A DNA stretch of 64,000 nucleotides from Anthopleura xanthogrammica (taxonomy: Eukaryota; Cnidaria; Anthozoa; Actiniaria; Actiniidae). Location: NCBI GenBank assembly GCA_964019055.1, contig OZ025220.1:8060647-8124646 (forward strand). The letters are read 5' to 3'. This document shows positions 11,864 through 24,500 of the stretch, one piece after another. The position numbers and the translations under genes are program-made. Under the pieces are notes generated by a model. That model ran no database searches, had not been told where the DNA came from, and saw only the letters and a list, made by a program, of their open reading frames with translations. Each line of letters opens with the position of its first letter. Position 1 is the stretch's first letter.

Positions 11864-12287
11864 AATGTACACAAAACCTGCTCTAATGTCATAAAAGACT
11901 GTCTATCATGTCAAGAGGTATATTTTACGATTTCTTTTGTCATTTCTTCTTAAATTTCATCTCAAAAGAATTTCTTTCTTCACAATGAGGAAGGTCCGTG
12001 TTTGCATCGAAACGTCTGTGTTTTCATATTCAATTTTTTTTTAAACCAATGACAACACTTTTATTTAATCATGATAATTCCTGGTTGCATTTTTAACGAT
12101 ATATGTTATTCCCATGGAAAAGACGTCGTTAGAATTGCCAGAAGTTATGAATAACAGCATCTTACGTTGATAAGTAGACTTTCTCAAAGTCCGTTTTCAG
12201 TTCCTTTTGGTACCTTTCGTATTATTTCGTCGCTCGCTGCGAAAAAAAAAGAAAAAGTAGTCGACTTGTGGCAAGTTAAGTTGGTAA

Positions 12288-12809
12288 GCTTTGCTTTGCT
12301 TTGCTTTCCTTTGCTTTGCTTTGCTTTGCTTTCCTTTGCTTTGCTTTGCTTTGCTTTGCTTTGCTTTGCTTTGCTTTGCTTTGCTTTGCTTTGCTTTGCT
12401 TTGCTTTGCTTTGCTTTGCTTTGCTTTGCTTTGCTTTGCTTTGCTTTGCTTTGCTTTGCTTTGCTTTGCTTTGCTTTGCTTTGCTTTGCTTTGCTTTGCT
12501 TTGCTTTGCTTTGCTTTGCTTTGCTTTGCTTTGCTTTGCTTTGCTTTGCTTTGCTTTGCTTTGCTTTGCTTTGCTTTGCTTTGCTTTGCTTTGCTTTGCT
12601 TTGCTTTGCTTTGCTTTGCTTTGCTTTGCTTTGCTTTGCTTTGCTTTGCTTTGCTTTGCTTTGCTTTGCTTTGCTTTGCTTTGCTTTGCTTTGCTTTGCT
12701 TTGCTTTGCTTTGCTTTGCTTTGCTTTGCTTTGCTTTGCTTTGCTTTGCTTTGCTTTGCTTTGCTTTGCTTTGCTTTGCTTTGCTTTGCTTTGCTTTGCT
12801 TTGCTTTGC
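12288..12809. repeat. (TTTGC)n pentanucleotide satellite, about 104 units
   Basis: 522 bp of TTTGC with only two early variants (TTTCC) near the left end. A 5-bp unit without a stop codon leaves long open frames on both strands; these are not genes. Confidence 0.98.
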
Positions 12810-13197
12810 ATTCAATCATGATAATTTCTTTAACATTTTTTGAATGTTATTTTTGAAAATAGTTTACCAAAGAGTTTTTATTAGGGGAATAAAGAGAAAT
12901 TTGCAGAAAGAATCTCATTTCCAGTGGAAAGACAGGTGGTCTGATATAAAAAAATTAAAAACATTGTGTTTACATATATGAGGTTTTTCAAGGGGTGAGA
13001 AGTTTGGTTTACGTGAAAAATGTGTTTTTATTTACTGAGTTTGAATTCAATTTACAAATATTGATTTCACGGAGAGAGAAAATCAGAAGAACCAGAAGTG
13101 AATTCTTCAAAACTTAGCTGGAGAGAGTCAACTATGAAAAGTATACCGTTTTCGCTGGTTTGGATGCCACATGTGAATTGAGTTTGTTTGATGTTTT

Positions 13198-13200
<3 letters not shown>

Positions 13201-13240
<40 letters not shown>
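13201..13240. repeat. (CT)n microsatellite
   Basis: About 20 CT units. Confidence 0.95.
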
Positions 13241-13243
<3 letters not shown>

Positions 13244-13249
13244 GAGTCT

Positions 13250-14330
13250 AGAGTAGACGATGTGTGCATAGAATAGTCAGTCAATGCAGTTGTAGTGAGT
13301 GTGAGTGAAAGCAGGCCCCGGTTCCGATTAGCGAAATCTTCCAAAATAATCAGCAAATAAAATATTATGATTATTATAGTTCGGTGATCTTGAGGCTTTT
13401 CTAAAAAGACCGACGTACGTCCCACGCTTTAGAACAATAAGTCAATTCTTGATTTAATTGGCTAACTACTGGATATCCTTGAATGTTGCCCTTCACAGTT
13501 CCCTGCGTTATCTTGAAAGGTAGCAGTGCCTTCGCGTCGAAGCGAGACGACCTTGCAATGTAAGATAACTTTTTTACACCTTGGACAATTATTCACATGT
13601 CTCTATTATTGCAAGGTCACTGTTCATCTCGTTTCGATGCAAAGGCACGGCTACCTTTCAAGATGGTGCAGGGAACTGTGAAAGGGACAATTGCCCTATT
13701 TCACTATGACGTCACATCAAAACAATCTATTGTTTTAACGCTAAGGATCATGGTCGCCAGAGGGGACAAAATAGCAGCAAAACAAAGGAAATCACAATAA
13801 AATTTGGTTAATGAAATAGTGGAAAGTGAGAGCAGCTAAATATTACACTAAATATCACGAACGAAAGAAGATTTAGCCTAAATTTCTATTATTCTTGTCC
13901 ATGTAAACAAGCTGTGACGTCATGGTGAAATAGAAACAATTGAAAGAAATTTTCTTCGAAAAAAATTATTGCTTTACAATTCTCTAATTTTTTATTAAAA
14001 TATTAATAAATTAATAAACTCCCCCTGTCAGAAAATAAGAGAACAAATTTAGACCATTCTGCATCCAGCTGAGCGAAAAACTAATTGCACAAGGCATTGT
14101 TGGTCAATTCACTCTTTGTTTTGAAAATAATTTCTCGGTTGGTTTTTAGATAAATCACAAATGAAATATCAAGAGTTTTGGACTTTTCTGAGACTTAAAA
14201 TGTATTGAATTCAATTGTTAATAGTTTTTAGGTAGAAAAAAGTGCTTGAACACAGGACCGGCCATAAAATATCACAACGGAATGTGATTGGTTAGAAAAT
14301 TTGATGCCGCTCAGCTGGATTACAAGGGTA
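13250..14330. repeat. Duplicated spacer block, copy 1
   Basis: Two stretches, 13250-13440 and 13960-14330, reappear in the same order and orientation at 16260-16450 and 16490-16840 (for example GCAGTTGTAGTGAGTGTGAG and ATGCCGCTCAGCTGGATTAC). Parts also reappear inverted at about 49.6-50.1 kb. No coding signal. Confidence 0.75.
13489..13686. mobile_element. Inverted-repeat element with CCCTTTCACAG-type ends
   Basis: Arms of about 65 bp: CCCTTCACAGTTCCCTGC on the left and GCAGGGAACTGTGAAAGGG on the right. It lies inside the duplicated spacer block and is absent from the second copy, so it inserted after that duplication. Confidence 0.75.
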
Positions 14331-14394
14331 AAAATTCAGGAGGATTTTCTGAATAGCAGTTGTGATAAGAGAGCGAACAAACAAACACTTGGAA

Positions 14395-14985
14395 GGTTAA
14401 TTCACAGGAAAACGAACTAAAGAGAAATCTTAAGGTGAGAATTTCAAAGTAAAAAGAGTACTTGGGAGAGCAGGAAAGATAGAAAAGAATTAAAGACATT
14501 TTATTTATGTAAGTGTTATGAACTAAAATGTTTTCAAACGCATCTTTCAAGCACGTTTTCCAAGAATTTAAAAGTTGTCATGAAAAGAAACTCTCTTTTC
14601 TCTCCAAATTTACAAGCAAAACCGTGAATACTGACTTTTTTGTAGGAGAACTTAACAGAAAGGTAGAAAAGAAATGAATTTTTTATGTAAAATTTATCAA
14701 CTAAAACGTTTGCAAACGCATGCATGCAAGTACGTTTTCCAAGAATTTATGAGTTGTCATGAAAAGAAATTCTCTTTTCACTCCAAATTTAAAAACAGAA
14801 CTGACCACTAATACTTTTAATTTGTGTAGGAAAACAGAAAGATAGATAAGAGCTGGATTTTTTTATCTAAATTTTATGTACTAAAAAGTTTGCACACAAA
14901 TGCATTCAAGCACGTTTATACGAGAAGGTTTTAAAAGTGTTCTTATGAAAGTCTCTTTTCACTGAAAATTACAAACAAATCCGTG
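14395..14985. repeat. Tandem repeat, unit about 177 bp
   Basis: Three diverged units each containing CGTTTTCCAAGAATTT, a TTGTCATGAAAAGAAA block and TCTCTTTTCACTCCAAAT. Related sequence occurs inverted at about 48.9-49.64 kb upstream of apple-EGF gene B. Confidence 0.75.
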
Positions 14986-15787
14986 GATACCGTGGTCACA
15001 CAGCCCGACCAGGGTTCTCGGGTATTTTGGTATCAGAGCATTTATAACCCCGGTATTTGGTATTTTTAGCTAGTTGTTGTTGTTGTTGTTGATTCGGCGG
15101 TTTGGCGAAACCAAGATACCGTACGTACTCCTTAACACTTAAAAAAATCAGCCTTTTACCCTTCAAGAACTGTGTTTTTTCATAATTACACGACCAAATT
15201 TTCCTAACTACCTCTGAGTTCTGCATGTTTGGAACTTCTCTTAAGGACAGACTTATAAATAAATAGTGTAAAAATATATAAAATGAATAAATATATTCTT
15301 ATCTATGTTATGAAACTAGTTAAAATTTTCAAGGTTTCACTGAAAAAAACACAGGTTAAAATAACATTTTGCCGTGAATTAGAAGTAAGGTTAATAAAAA
15401 TTTATAAACTAAGCAGCCTATGGATAGTCATACGCACGCACAATCTCAAACTCAAAATGTTTTTACGATTTACTCAAAATCGGTCACATAAAATTTTCTA
15501 CTTTTTATATATATATTTTTGCTATATACCATAGTTTAACAGAACAGCTTCGGTTTTTCTAGGTTTCGTCGTAATCGCTCTAAATTTAGATTTAGGTGAA
15601 TCAGTCCAACGATTCTTGTTTTAGTTATCGCCGCTATCTAAACGTTAATTTCTTTAAACTGTACAGTACTATTATAAACTTCAATCTAAGTAAAATATTT
15701 TATGACAATTTCATAATCAGGAATCGAATTAAGGAAAGTTAGTTGTTAACGGCCGTTCAAAAAATTTTCGGTGCCGTTGTTTGAAAT

Positions 15788-15998
15788 TAAAACTGGAGGG
15801 AAGGCACCTTACTGCGATTCTCAATATTCTGCGAACTCAGACATTTCACGGCTTATTGTTAAATTTGATTTTGCTGCCGTCAATCAAAACTAATAAGTCG
15901 GTACCTTTGACATTTTTGACTGGTGGCAGTGAAAAACAAAATTCCAACGGGCAACTTGCAACTACAGAGTTCGCAGAATATTGAGAATCGCAGTAACC
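15788..15998. mobile_element. Inverted-repeat element (TACTGCGATTCTCAATATTC ends)
   Basis: The ends pair over about 30 bp. The interior shares GGTGGCAG-AAAA-CAAAATTCCAA wording with 1150-1260, which is therefore a related fragment. Confidence 0.7.
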
Positions 15999-16259
15999 CA
16001 GAGGACAAAAACAACTGTTTTGTAACTGTGTCTTAGTTGAAGAAAATTAAAGAACGAAGGTTGACGCATCTCGTTTACGGCAAACGTGAACCGTCAGCTG
16101 ACACTAAGTGTGAAAAATTCTTTAAGATTTGTGAAAATGAAATCGCACGAATACCCATTCAAGTGGTAGATAAATAAAACAATCCTGGTTTATGGCGAGA
16201 AGGTCAGTTGCACGATGGTTTTTCTCCGGGTTCTCCTCCCTCCATTAAAATCAATATGT

Positions 16260-16840
16260 GAGTCTAGCGTTGTGTGCATAAAATAGCCAGTAAATGCAGT
16301 TGTAGTGAGTGTGAGTGAAAGCAGGTCAACATTAGCTAAATCTGCCAAAATAATAAGCAAATAAAATATCATTATGATAAGTGTTACAGTTCGGCTATAT
16401 TTTTTGGAAAACGTACGTCCGACGCTTTAAAACAATAAGCCAATTCTTGATTTAAATGACTCACTGCTGGATTTCCTAATTTTCTTCAAAAAAACTTATT
16501 GCTTCACAATTCTCTAATGTTTTATTAAAATATTAATAAATTAATAACCTCCCCCTGTCAGAAAATAAGAGAACAAATTTAGACCATTTTGCATCCAGCT
16601 GAGCGAAAAACTAATTGCACAAGGCATTGTTCATCAAAACCTGCGGCCCTTCACTCTTTGTTTTGAAAATGATTTCTCGGGTGGTTTTTAGATAAATCAC
16701 AAATGAAATATCAGTTTGATTAAGAGTTTTGGACTTTTATGAGACTTAAAATGTATTGGATTCAATTGTTAATAGTTTTTAGGTATGATGCCGCTCAGCT
16801 GGATTACAAGGGTAAAAAGTCAGGGAGATTTTTAACTTCT
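16260..16840. repeat. Duplicated spacer block, copy 2
   Basis: Second copy of the block at 13250-14330, shorter because the element at 13489-13686 and the sequence around it are absent. It ends next to a LINE remnant. Confidence 0.75.
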
Positions 16841-16854
16841 GAATAGCACTATTT

Positions 16855-17117
16855 TTTTTAACTAGAGACGTCGTTTGATGGGAAGCCACTTCATGGTCCG
16901 AGTTCTAGCAAAGCAGGAGTGATATGATCGTACTTATGTCTACCAGTAATAATTCTAGCTGCATCAGTTGTAATTTCTTGATGTTGTTTTCAGTCGTGCT
17001 TGACCAAACAGCAGAGCAATAATCGATTTTGCTCATCACTAATGAATAAATGATGATCAAAAGTGTTTCTTGGCTAAATGCATGTCGGGCACGGTTTATC
17101 CGGCTTAGCTTAGCCAT
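16855..17117 (-). pseudogene. LINE reverse transcriptase C-terminal remnant
   Basis: The minus strand encodes SRINRARHAFSQETLLIIIY followed by SKIDYCSAVWSSTTENNIKK, a standard post-catalytic segment of invertebrate LINE proteins. It then continues, after a frame change, as AARIITGRHKYDHITPALLE. Catalytic motifs are missing and the frame is broken. Confidence 0.8.
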
Positions 17118-17326
17118 ACGGGATGTACCCTGGGTACCAGAGGTTCTTTGTCTTTGCGAGGAGCGAAGCGACGAGTATGTAGTCTTTTACGAATTCCAGC
17201 GGTCTTTTACGAATTCCAAAAAGAACTATTTAAGTTTTTTTAATTGCTTTTGATTTCTGGCTCTATTTTTTCTCCATGTTTTCAACGTCAATAAAAGCGA
17301 AGTTCAACCTTTGTTTTAGGTCAGAA

Positions 17327-18760
17327 ATGCTTTCCCACGTGATCATCACGCTGTTATCATGCGTCACTCACGTGATTGGCCATTTCCAATGTCAAGGCAC
17401 CTGCTATTCGGGTTCGTTTCCAAAAGCCAATGACGTTATCAGGGGACAACATCTCAGAGGATACTCCTACAAGAACATTACCACTAATGTTCCCGAGGTG
17501 TGCTTCTCGTTCTGTGTCAATGACTGTCGCTGTAAAGCGTTTCAGATGAAAGGTGTCAGGTGTGAGTTACTGGATGAGGACAAGACGTCCAAGGAAGCAG
17601 ACTTTGTAAATGCAATAGGATACGTATACTATGATTTGCAGCAGAAACTTTATAAAGGGGTGAGTGTAAGATATCCCTAAACTATCTTATTGAAATAGCC
17701 CAAAAGCCACAACTAAGATAAACAAAAATCATTGCCAGTGGCTATAATGAAATGCAAACACTGCCCGTCATGTGGTATCAACCAGTGAGTACTATTCTAT
17801 TACTTAGTATCAATCAGATGAATGAATCTTATGAATATCATTACATGGTTAATCACTTCTGTTGAGAATTTGCCATTCACAAGATTAGAGAAGACGTTTA
17901 TTAATTGCAACCAATGACGTAATGCCTTTTCTCTTCAGCAATCCCACATGGTCCAGCCTGCAGATATATGCGATAATGGCTGCTGTAGAAACAAGCCTTG
18001 CCAGAACGGTGGAACCTGTGAAGAGCACTGTGGCAACCAAAAAGAAAAGTTCAGCTGCAAGTGCAGTACATATTACTATGGAAAAGTGTGCGAAAAAATG
18101 CGACCTTTCAATTCTTGTATGGATGTCCTGAATACCTACACTTCTGCAGGAAAAATGCCTGGAAATGGTGTCTACCGTATTGTTCGCAGTGACACTAATG
18201 TTGTCAAGCCCTACTATTGTGTCTTCGAGGGAACTAATAAAGCCTGGACGCTGATTGAGTCCTTTTCTCTCGCTAATAAGGAACGTTATGCTAGGAAGAC
18301 TTTTTTGGATTCTTTCTCAAGAAATCCAAAGAAACCACCAAGTTGGAACGATTTTCGCTTAACGGGTGAAGCAATTCGTTATCATCTACGTCCAAAGTCA
18401 ACGATGTTCAGGGCAACCTGTGATTTCCCAATCAGGGATACTCTAACCCCTGACTTTCTTCTTGGCTATCTGAGTGATTGTGACATTGTCAATAACAATC
18501 AGATGAATGGGCACTGTTGCAAGTTTGCTCACATCAACATCAGAGGACATGACTTTTATAATACCACAGCACCTGTCTGGAACCTTCAAGGTACTGTTCA
18601 TTTTGCTATTGACCCAACTTGGGGACGTTGTTCTTTCAGTATACCAGGGAGTGTCAAGAGCGAGGATAATTTTGGGTACTATGGTGTTACCAACGCGGTT
18701 TCGACATGCACTGCAACACAAAATTCTACCACACAGTGGTGGTTAGGAGAAGAGAATTAG
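17327..18760 (+). CDS. Apple/PAN-EGF-fibrinogen-like secreted protein, copy A
   Basis: Two exons, 17327..17659 (donor GTGAGT) and 17939..18760 (acceptor CTCTTCAG), phase 0, 384 residues. I chose the ATG at 17327 rather than the in-frame ATG at 17276 because the inverted paralogue begins at the same place and because CCTTTGTTTTAG just upstream looks like a 5'UTR intron acceptor in both genes. Residues 1-20 are a signal peptide. Residues 21-108 form an apple/PAN domain with paired cysteines (CFSFCVNDCRCKAF). Residues 120-160 form an EGF domain (CQNGGTCEEHC, then CKCSTYYYGKVCEK). The rest (SGVY-like GNGVYRIV, YYCVFEGTNKAWTLIESFS, WWLGEEN end) is fibrinogen-related. This architecture resembles coral skeletal organic matrix or cell-surface recognition proteins. 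I recall a similar protein as 'uncharacterized skeletal organic matrix protein 5', but this is from memory. Single-exon coding of both EGF and fibrinogen-like regions is notable. Confidence 0.85.
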
Positions 18761-19180
18761 AGGTGACCGGACAGCACAGGAATCAACTTAATTGACGCAC
18801 CATGATGAAGTACCAGTATCAAGGACAGTAGCATCTTTATAAACCTTATTCAAAAAAGGTTGTTGCAGCTGAAAGAACTTTCGAGTCCACTACAACACAA
18901 AATCCTACCACACAGCGTTGGTTGGGAGAAGAGAAATAGGGGCGACCAGACAGTACATGAATTAACTGAACTGAAGAACACGAACTGTAAAAAGCGAGGT
19001 CGAGGTGTTTGGTTTCAAAATGCACTGTATTCGATGCAGCAGTCTACTATACAATGCAAGTTAAGAGAAGCCGAGAGAAAAAGGGGGATTACCTTACCAT
19101 ACCGCACAGGAATCATCCCAATTGAGCACATGAACTGTATAAAGCGAGGACATGTTTGGTCTAATTCTATGGTATATTGC
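18690..19180 (+). repeat. Degenerate repeats of the apple-EGF gene 3' end (copy A side)
   Basis: After the true stop, at least two further versions of ACACAAAATCCTACCACACAG with GTTGGTTGGGAGAAGAGAAA and the adjoining 3'UTR appear at about 18890 and 19050. They correspond to the last codons (TTQWWLGEEN) and 3'UTR of copy A, and to the much longer array beside copy B. Confidence 0.7.
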
Positions 19181-19329
19181 TAACTTATTTCAAACGATGC
19201 GCGAATATCTATTCACGGACAAGGGTTCTCACATTTACAAACAATTAAACAACTCTGAAAGGCGTAAGAATGCATTTTTGCCTTGATACTTTTTCGATAA
19301 TTGATCAAGCGCAATCTAAATTTAGTCTT

Positions 19330-19760
19330 AGGGTCAAAAACCCATTGAGGGGGGGGGGGGGGGTACTCCCTATAATGGACTATAAGGGAATGCTCCGCCC
19401 GAAAGGGGTACCTTTTTCAGGCCGCAGGTATAGAAAAGGGGTGGAAATTTGTGAGTTTTGGTTTTGGACCCAGGAAGGCGATCAACTCAGCTGGCTTCTT
19501 AAGAAACACGATGCACAACAACACAGTGGGCTACTGGCTAAAATAGCATTTACAATAAATGATTGTTACAAGTTGCAAAAAATTACTTACAAAGATACAT
19601 TAGATAGAGCTCGAAATAAATTCTCATACGCAATGGAAACTCTGATATACTCAAGCTTTACGTCTTATCTAATTTACCACCTTAGGCCTTTTCTGACTTT
19701 CGATAAACAGGACGCATTATGGTCTAGCTTGGGTGCGAACACCACCATATAAGGCATAAA
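19330..19760. repeat. Repeat-derived spacer with poly-G run
   Basis: Starts with a G run (19349-19363), then a stretch that recurs loosely at 4620-4990, then the GGCGATCAACTCAGCTGG end of MITE family B. A 160-codon open frame crosses it but its content is repeat sequence. Confidence 0.5.
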
Positions 19761-20090
19761 CCAAATGAAATTACGTCATCGTACGTCAATTTTAAAACAT
19801 GATCTTTGTTTTCCCATTACAGGCAAAGTATATATAATAATAATATTTATATGACTTAAATTTAATTTAAATTTAAATTCAAAGCTAATTGTCTTTGAGG
19901 ACAACGCGGCTTAGAAAACGCCGATAACTACTATTTATGACATCAGCTCTTTTGCTTAGCGCCAGGAGACGTGTTAAGTTTGGTCTACATACTTTTACTA
20001 GTTTAAGGGAAAACAGCGCTCGACCTCAAAGGCAATTAGATTCGTCGCGGCAAAAGTTCTATGTCTGAATTTGGCCTAAAAGAACCACTT

Positions 20091-20425
20091 TAGCTCATGC
20101 TAATCTCACACTGTGACTGGGCCTCAGTTCTATTCAACTTAACTATGAAATAAGCTAAAATGAATATAAGACAAAAATAGATCAGTTAACATAAATCCAG
20201 TCAAATCCAGCCGAGTTGACTTTCAGAACAAACTCAAGGTCCACCAATCAGAAGAAGCAGTTTAGCTCATGCTAATCTCACACTGGGCCTCAGTTCTATT
20301 TAACTTAACTATGAAATAAGCTAAAATGAATATAAGACAAAAATAGATCAGTTAACATAAATCCAGTCAAATCAAATCCAGCCGAGTTGACTTTCAGAAC
20401 AAACTCAAGGTCCACCAATCAGAAT
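20091..20425. repeat. Tandem duplication of about 170 bp
   Basis: The stretch with TTTAGCTCATGCTAATCTCA through CAAGGTCCACCAATCAGAA occurs twice head to tail; the second copy runs into MITE family B. The duplication carries the left end of that MITE with it. Confidence 0.8.
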
Positions 20426-20663
20426 TGAGGATTCAATATCGTATTTTGATTAGCATTTCCCATTCATTATTCTGCCAAGAGAATTTATGAAATACGAATT
20501 CTTCCTTCTTTAAATTAATCCTAAGCTCTAGTCGAAATCATGGCGGAATTTTATTTCAATCAACAAGAAAAGTCTACATTGTATACTCGGAAAATGCTTG
20601 AAAAATGCTAACCAAAAATAGTAACCCATAATTTTTTTCCGAAAAGGCGATCAACTCAGCTGG
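20382..20663. mobile_element. MITE family B, reversed copy
   Basis: Ends CCAGCCGAGTTGACTTTC and GGCGATCAACTCAGCTGG, reverse orientation to the copy at 8377-8655, with the shared interior CGAATTCTTCCTTCTTTAAA. Confidence 0.78.
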
Positions 20664-20967
20664 ATATCTGTCGTTCTATAAACTTAGTTACTTGATAATA
20701 TTTTGGTGGCAGGACGTCCATCAAGTCCTTTCCATGATGTTCAATAGGCACCTGTCTTTGAAATCTTTGTGTTTTCCGACAACGTCATGGAAAGACTTTG
20801 ATTGTCGTCCACTAAAACCCTATTGGTCGAAACGTCAAACTGTACGATTTCACGCGTGCTAATGAGTACAACTGTAAAGAGGGTAAACGCTGATTGTAGT
20901 TCTATTGGATTAATATCAAGGAGTATTTCTGATTTCAGTTTTGATTATTATGTACATATTTACTCAG

Positions 20968-21024
20968 AATTGGAACCCATTGTTTGCCCTCCAAATTGAG
21001 CTGCATTCCGACGTGCTGCAAGGC
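20968..21024. mobile_element. MITE family A, right-half fragment
   Basis: AGAATTGGAACCCATTGTTT through GACGTGCTGCAAGG, cut off before the terminal repeat. Confidence 0.7.
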
Positions 21025-21523
21025 TGCTATACGAACGGCTGCGCAACGCTAACATCCTCCATATAGAAAATCCCCGTGTAATCCTAAAACATAAAAATGA
21101 AATTAGCAAAACCTTGCATGCATAATCTAAAATTACGCCAGAGGAACCTGACAACCTCGACTGAATGCTTTGTGTTGGAGCAGTGAACCGATATATGGAA
21201 AATGTATTTTTTCGTATCTTGTACACCTATTTCAAACAACGTTGACGGTGGGAGATCTGATCTGGAATCTGAGACCAAGTAACACGCTGCAAAATGTAAT
21301 ATATTCATAGCCAAACAACGTAGCCGGCTTTTAGATTGGAATATGAAGCATGACCTTTGAGGTTGGAATGTATTTTTTCGTATCTTAGCAAGAAAAACAT
21401 GAAAGCGGAAAAATTCTGTTTAGTCTTAGATCGCCTATTTCTGATCTCCGACCGACGTTGTTTGTAATAGGTGTATAAAAGAACAGTAATCAGTATTATT
21501 CAATTGTTTACCTTAATTGTTAT

Positions 21524-24500
21524 TCACTCCTGCATAGCGTACTTTATCTCTTCTCTCGTCTGATCCCATCCATGAGTGGTTACAGCCTTGTAGACCTCAA
21601 TCACAAGATTTGGGAAATATTCCAAGAACACAAAGTCTTCCAGCAACTGTTTTCTGATTGGTGTTGGTCGCGTACTCTCAGAGACATGTGCAAAAGCATT
21701 TCGTATAAACCGTACCAACTCTACCGTAGAGAACGGATCATAAGGTGTTTTTCTTCTTTTTCTTTGTCATTTCGGTGCAAATGGTAGGCATGTGTACATA
21801 ACCTGCGTCATTCCATTTTCCATGTCTGACTATGGTACCAAAGCTTGCTTCCAAGTCATTCTCGACAGCAGTCAAAGGAAGAGTCTTCTTAGCACGTGGG
21901 CATTGAAGTTCTGGTTGATTACCAACAGCAATAAGGAGATCCAGCTTTTTCTTCTTTGTCCAAAATAAGGGATGATCCAGTGCTTTAGTTGAAGATGGGC
22001 GTCTACTGTCATCACAATCGAGCATCTTCTTTATAAGGTGAGTGGCTTCAAGAGAAAGAGAGTTATCCCATCCTTCCATACTATCGTTCATCACATTGGC
22101 TTCTGTCTCATTATTGACTTGTAATTCACTCTTACCACCACAAACAGCAGGGGAAAATGGATGCTTTTTCCTTGATAATATGTAGTGAAGAAGAAGTCCA
22201 CAAGCAAAGACGTCAGAGGCTTTGGAATGATCTTTAGTCGCCTTTAGCACTTCTGGAGCAATCCAGCATCTTGTCCCAACGATGGTGCCATAAACAGTCG
22301 TAGAAATACTATCCGTTCGACGACTTAGACCAAAGTCAGCGATTTTCAAGCACAGCTTAAGGTGATTTTTATAAAGAATATTGGCAGGCTTGAGATCTCT
22401 GTGAAGGATGTCTGCCTTGTGCAGAAATGTTAACCCAAGAAGGACGTCTTTAGAAAGGTTTACACTTTCTTTTCGATCATGAACAGCGCTGTCGAGATAC
22501 TCATCGAGATTTCCCTCCATCAGCTCTAACACAATGTATGAAAAGTCTTTTTCTTCAAAAAACGATAAATAGCGAACAACTTGCTCGCAGTCTGCGAGAG
22601 CAGTGAGATTTTCGATTTCTCGTTTGTCTTCTGGCCGCCGTAAACGCAACTTTTCGATGCGCTTAATCGCCACTTCTCTGCCATCTTCCTCGTTGATTCC
22701 TGCAAAAACTAGACCAAACGACCCACTAGTCAAATGGTCATTGTGATACCAAAATGACCCGGTGTGCTGGCTTTCCTGTCTCCTGGCAACTTTCTCTAAT
22801 ATTCCTTGGTGTTTGTTGGATACGGACGTCCAAGGAACAAGCAATGGAACATCTCTGATGTCAATGGGCTTGAGAAGAAGTTCTCTCAGCGGAGGATATT
22901 TCTCTGCTATGTCTAGACAGGATTGACCTGATTTACCAGGAGTGTCAATGCTCTTGAACCCATTTGAAAGAAGCAGCTTCACAATTGTCCATTGAACAGA
23001 AGTCTGTATGTCATCGACAAATTCTCTTCTTTGAATAATTCTCCTACAACACAACTGAATTGGCGAATCTTCACCGGCTTTTTCACTGATGGGCCTTGTT
23101 CTTGCTTTCAAAATGATTTTCACAAGAGAGGCCTTCCAGTGAAATCCCGTAAAAGGGTTCATGCATATAGAATTCAAGAGCGACAATGAAATGTCATCTG
23201 ACTGAAGAAGGTTCTTGTCCCTCATGACTTCTAATAAGGATTTGGCATGGTCGAACCGGTCAAATACTCTTAAAATAGAATTCCCTTTTTTGTCAATCGA
23301 CCACAAATCAAGATTGGTTTCGATGGCGGTTTCAAAGAATTCTTTTGGCTCTTGTGAAACATCTGGATAAAACTTGTCTCTGAAAAGACCGGGAAATACC
23401 GCTTTCGTATTGCTTTCAGAAACAGCAGCACTAAGAACAGGTGAGATTCCTTCCGAATCCAGCACATTTGGCTCTGCTCCAGCATCTAAAAGCAGTTTCA
23501 CAGCTTTCCATGTTTTGCACAAATGCAGAGGCGTTTCCTCTTTTTTGTTTCTTTCATTTAGTCTTGCACCGCATTCTAAAAAATGTTTAAAAATTGCCTC
23601 GTAGCCTTCACCGAGGTTTTCGTCCCCTGTCTGTTCCATTGATGCCCATAGGTGTAGTGGCGTGTTCAGATTCTCATCCCTATGATTCACTAAGTAACAG
23701 AGGCTTGAAATCTTAGATGAAGATAATTTCATTAATTCTGCTATGTTAGGCAACACATCAGGATCGCAAATCTTTATAAATCCAAATTTAACAGGCTTAT
23801 AAGGTGTTAACAAAAGCTTTAGAATCAAGTGATAAACAGAATCCCCGTCTTTCGTAATCCCATTCACACTTGTGCCTTGGTTCAAGCAAAATCTCCAAAC
23901 TTCTACCAGTTTGATGAAGCAGTGCGACAAACGTTCCCCGCTGTATCCTCTAAACGGCAGCGAAATTTTCACGTCGTATTTACTACTATCAAGTAGAGGT
24001 CTCTGGCCGGAAAGGCAACACTGAAGTGGTGTCTCATTCCTACAGTTTTTTACATCAAAGTTTACTCGGAAAGTTTTTAGATGATGAAATATTTCCATGA
24101 CTGTTTCTTGAGGTATGCCGACAAATGGTAAGCGGGTAGCATAATGAAGGACGTTGTTTCCTTCTATGTCCACGTGGTTTGGTTTGGCGCCCATTTCAAT
24201 AAGTACGGTAAGAAGTCCTGGTACCTGTGACGCAACCTCTGATATTTTCATGTTAGACAGATTTATTTGGATAACTTTACATAACAAAACTTTCGCAGGT
24301 TCTCGGATTTTTGCGTTGTTATCACAGTACAACCTGATTGATGTAATTTTATCATGAAGATTATAAACGTCTTCAGCAGAAGTATCTGGGGAAGAAATGA
24401 TAGAGACCATCTTATAGAACAGTGCATGGATTAGTGTCTTGCAAATGGTTTTCCTTTGGACTCCGTGTTTGAACAGAAGAGCCAGCTCTGTACGCATGAA

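Noticed and set aside
12167..12856. Reading frames of 176-229 codons on both strands (Leu-Cys-Phe-Ala or Lys-Gln-Ser repeats)
   Set aside because: Produced by the stop-free TTTGC unit; no conserved sequence outside the repeat.
19270..19752. 160-codon frame after gene A
   Set aside because: Crosses a poly-G run and two dispersed repeats that recur elsewhere; no domain recognised.
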